The notes under the pieces are model-generated. The model made no database searches, was not told where the DNA came from, and saw only the letters and a program-made list of their open reading frames with translations. DNA of 31,475 nucleotides from CAYZXU01 sp964482535 (GTDB lineage Bacteria > Desulfobacterota > Desulfobacteria > Desulfobacterales > BuS5): the NCBI GenBank assembly GCA_964482535.1, contig CAYZXU010000016.1, positions 1-31,475 of the forward strand, given 5' to 3'. Within the stretch, counting starts at the first letter, position 1; each line of letters starts with the position of its first letter. Position numbers and translations under genes: made by a program. Below are positions 31,427-31,475 of this stretch, piece by piece.

Positions 31427-31475
31427 TTAGCTGGTTTTATTTTTTAAAGATAATATGTCTGCAATCTCTTCTGAC
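31427..31475 (-). CDS. Possible C-terminal end of an upstream gene
   Basis: On the minus strand a frame entering at the window edge reads SEEIADILSLKNKTS and stops with TAA at 31427-31429, 10 bp before the LysM gene. The gap contains its AAGGA ribosome site. The composition is protein-like, and the spacing suits an operon, but 15 residues do not allow identification. Confidence 0.3.
   Translation of the reverse strand, partial: SEEIADILSLKNKTS

Overview
The window looks like ordinary chromosome from an AT-rich, Gram-negative anaerobe of the Desulfobacterota (former Deltaproteobacteria), most likely near Desulfobacterales. This is inferred from gene content: an LPS heptosyltransferase, TonB receptor, lipoprotein N-acyltransferase and type IV pilus secretin (outer membrane); many large two-component kinases; a DUF1329 protein; a B12-binding radical SAM enzyme; and an intergenic element with nested ATTCCC/GGGAAT hairpins. 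No tRNA, rRNA, CRISPR array, prophage or transposase gene was seen.

Layout. 1-1113 (+): 3' part of a DUF1329 gene. 1114-1422: a convergent gap holding a MITE-like element. 1423-4061 (-): a tight trio of lytic transglycosylase, DUF350 membrane protein and the ABC-F ATPase Uup. 4226-11660 (-): a four-gene operon of TonB-dependent receptor, periplasmic ABC_sub_bind-type binding protein, membrane histidine kinase and a REC-PAS-HK-REC-REC hybrid kinase, read from a near-consensus sigma-54 promoter at 11694-11709. 11860-12233: two tiny convergent genes (Cys-rich membrane peptide, YwbE family) overlapping at their 3' ends. 12373-16454 (+): heptosyltransferase II-like protein, a divergent GT9-like protein and a radical SAM/B12 enzyme, probably for a surface glycan.

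16451-23035 (-): a six-gene run of histidine kinase, sigma-54 activator, gamma-carbonic-anhydrase-like protein, lnt, prfB and an HD-domain protein. prfB carries the classical autoregulatory +1 frameshift, so the annotated gene must join two frames (18105 to 17007). 23036-23251 is a divergent, very AT-rich control region with a 30-bp-period tandem operator-like repeat. 23252-28785 (+): a small HTH protein followed by pilM-pilN-pilO-pilP-pilQ, closed by a good intrinsic terminator. 28868-31416 (-), convergent with it: a LysM protein and a PilF/PilW-like TPR lipoprotein. The last 50 bases probably hold the end of another minus-strand gene.

The most interesting unit is the sigma-54-driven receptor/binding-protein/kinase/hybrid-kinase operon. 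It has an outer-membrane gate and a periplasmic binding protein but no inner-membrane permease, and two kinases but no DNA-binding output. This suggests a ligand-sensing rather than an import system. Second is the type IV pilus assembly operon led by an unexplained HTH gene, with lysine-rich PilN and PilO tails and an apparent lipoprotein secretin.
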